NCBI GenBank assembly: GCA_905215195.1
Contig: CAJMPF010000116.1
Location: forward strand, 1-5,922
Reading direction: 5' to 3'
Origin: an uncultured bacterium
Lineage (GTDB): Bacteria > Actinomycetota > Coriobacteriia > Coriobacteriales > Coriobacteriaceae
Length of the DNA stretch: 5,922 nucleotides
Part shown: positions 5,187-5,922 of the stretch, in pieces
How positions within the stretch are numbered: position 1 is the stretch's first letter
Layout of the letters: each line of letters starts with the position of its first letter
Made by a program: the position numbers and the translations under genes
The notes under the pieces: model-generated
Seen by the model: the letters and a program-made list of their open reading frames with translations, nothing else
Told to the model about the DNA's origin: nothing
The model's database searches: none

Positions 5187-5922
5187 TTACTTGCCCTGCA
5201 CCATGGTGAGCGAGATCTTCTTGCGGTCGCGATCGACCTTTTCGACCCACACCTTGACCGTGTCACCGACTCGCACGACGTCGCTGGGGTGCTTGACAAA
5301 GCGGTTGGCCAGCTTAGAGATATGTACGAGGCCGTCCTGGTGCACTCCCACGTCGACGAAGGCGCCAAAGTCGACGACGTTGCGCACCGTGCCCTTGAGC
5401 TCCATGCCGGGTTCCAGGTCGTCGATGGAAAGTGCCGAGCGGCTAAAGACCACCTCGGGCGCGTCGTCGCGCGGGTCGCGGCCGGGCTTCTTGAGCTCGT
5501 TGACGATGTCGATGAGCGTGAGGGTGCCGCAGTCCAGGTCGCTTGCCAGCGTCGAGATGCTGCCCAGACGGCGCTCGATGTCGGGTACGCCGCCGCGGCT
5601 AAGCTCGCTTGCCGCCACGCCTGCGCGCTCAAGGACGGCCGTGGCTACCTCGTAGCTCTCGGGGTGGACGCTCGTCGCGTCGAGCGGGTTCTTACCGCCG
5701 CTGATGCGCAGGAAGCCCGCGGCGTTGAGATATGCCTTGGGCCCCAGCTTGGGGACCTTCTTAAGCTGGCGGCGATCGGTAAAGGCGCCGTTTTCCTCGC
5801 GGTAGGCCACGATGTTCTTTGCCGTGGTCTTGGTCAGGCCGGAGACGCGCTGCAGAAGCGAGGGGGAAGCCGTGTTCACGTCCACACCCACCGCGTTGAC
5901 GCAGTCCTCGACCACGCCGGAG
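5187..5922 (-). CDS. tex: Tex-family transcription accessory / RNA-binding protein, C-terminal part (5' end outside window)
   Basis: The minus-strand frame is open to the window edge and ends at TAA 5189-5187, giving the last 244 or so residues of a protein whose family is usually 700-780 residues long. The first part is the conserved Tex block: VNAVGVDVNTAS, LLQRVSGLTKTTAKNIVAYREENGAF, RRQLKKVPKLGPKAYLNAAGFLRI (helix-hairpin-helix repeats), then NPLDATSVHPESYEVA. A connecting helical region is followed by a canonical S1 RNA-binding domain (nt about 5417-5202): LEPGMELKGTVRNVVDFGAFVDVGVHQDGLVHIS...VGDTVKVWVEKVDRDRKKISLTM. The protein stops four residues after the S1 fold, so it lacks the longer tail of E. 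coli Tex/YhgF. Tex proteins bind RNA and structured nucleic acids and affect transcription and, in some bacteria, toxin or virulence gene expression. The YqgF-like nuclease-fold domain would lie outside the window. GTG 5913-5915 is internal, not the start. Confidence 0.95.
   Translation of the reverse strand, partial: SGVVEDCVNAVGVDVNTASPSLLQRVSGLTKTTAKNIVAYREENGAFTDRRQLKKVPKLGPKAYLNAAGFLRISGGKNPLDATSVHPESYEVATAVLERAGVAASELSRGGVPDIERRLGSISTLASDLDCGTLTLIDIVNELKKPGRDPRDDAPEVVFSRSALSIDDLEPGMELKGTVRNVVDFGAFVDVGVHQDGLVHISKLANRFVKHPSDVVRVGDTVKVWVEKVDRDRKKISLTMVQGK

Noticed and set aside
4606..5655. 349-codon + strand open frame spanning the transaldolase end, the intergenic region and the tex 3' part
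   Set aside because: It overlaps transaldolase in another frame, runs through a strong terminator and the inverted repeats, and is antisense to tex. Its Ser/Arg-rich composition is typical of a shadow frame.
1..5922. CRISPR arrays, tRNA or rRNA genes, transposases, defence or toxin-antitoxin genes
   Set aside because: Reading both strands I found no regularly spaced repeats, no tRNA cloverleaf pattern, and no recognisable protein of these classes.

Overview
This 5.9 kb window is GC-rich bacterial chromosome. Purine-rich GAAAGGA-type ribosome binding sites, a fused RlmK/RlmL rRNA methyltransferase and the general protein style point to a Gram-positive actinobacterium. My best guess is Coriobacteriia, perhaps Collinsella; this is an inference from style, not from a database match.

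Layout, left to right. (1) The 3' end of an OmpR-family response regulator, KdpE-like, on the + strand (1-342). (2) A 65-bp near-perfect dyad (368-432) that fills the gap between that gene and a convergent gene. (3) A long minus-strand gene (437-3004) for an RlmKL-type 23S rRNA methyltransferase. (4) A short divergent promoter region (3005-3079). (5) A Cof-type HAD phosphatase on the + strand (3080-3907). (6) A 193-bp spacer with an operator-like palindrome and little else. (7) A short-type transaldolase on the + strand (4101-4805). (8) A structured 381-bp intergenic region (4806-5186). It holds a 17-bp perfect-stem hairpin, a 19-bp direct repeat of the transaldolase 3' end, and a ~218-bp inverted-repeat element with a strong rho-independent terminator near its centre. 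(9) The C-terminal third of a Tex-type RNA-binding protein on the minus strand, cut by the window end (5187-5922).

The genes look like independent housekeeping units rather than one pathway: potassium-response regulation, rRNA modification, sugar-phosphate chemistry and nucleic-acid binding. I see no convincing new defence or mobile system. The two best observations are these. The RlmL half of the rRNA methyltransferase has lost its NPPY catalytic motif and much of its SAM-binding motif I, while the RlmK half looks intact. The transaldolase-tex intergenic region is layered with palindromic elements and a duplicated gene end, suggesting small non-autonomous repeats or past rearrangement.
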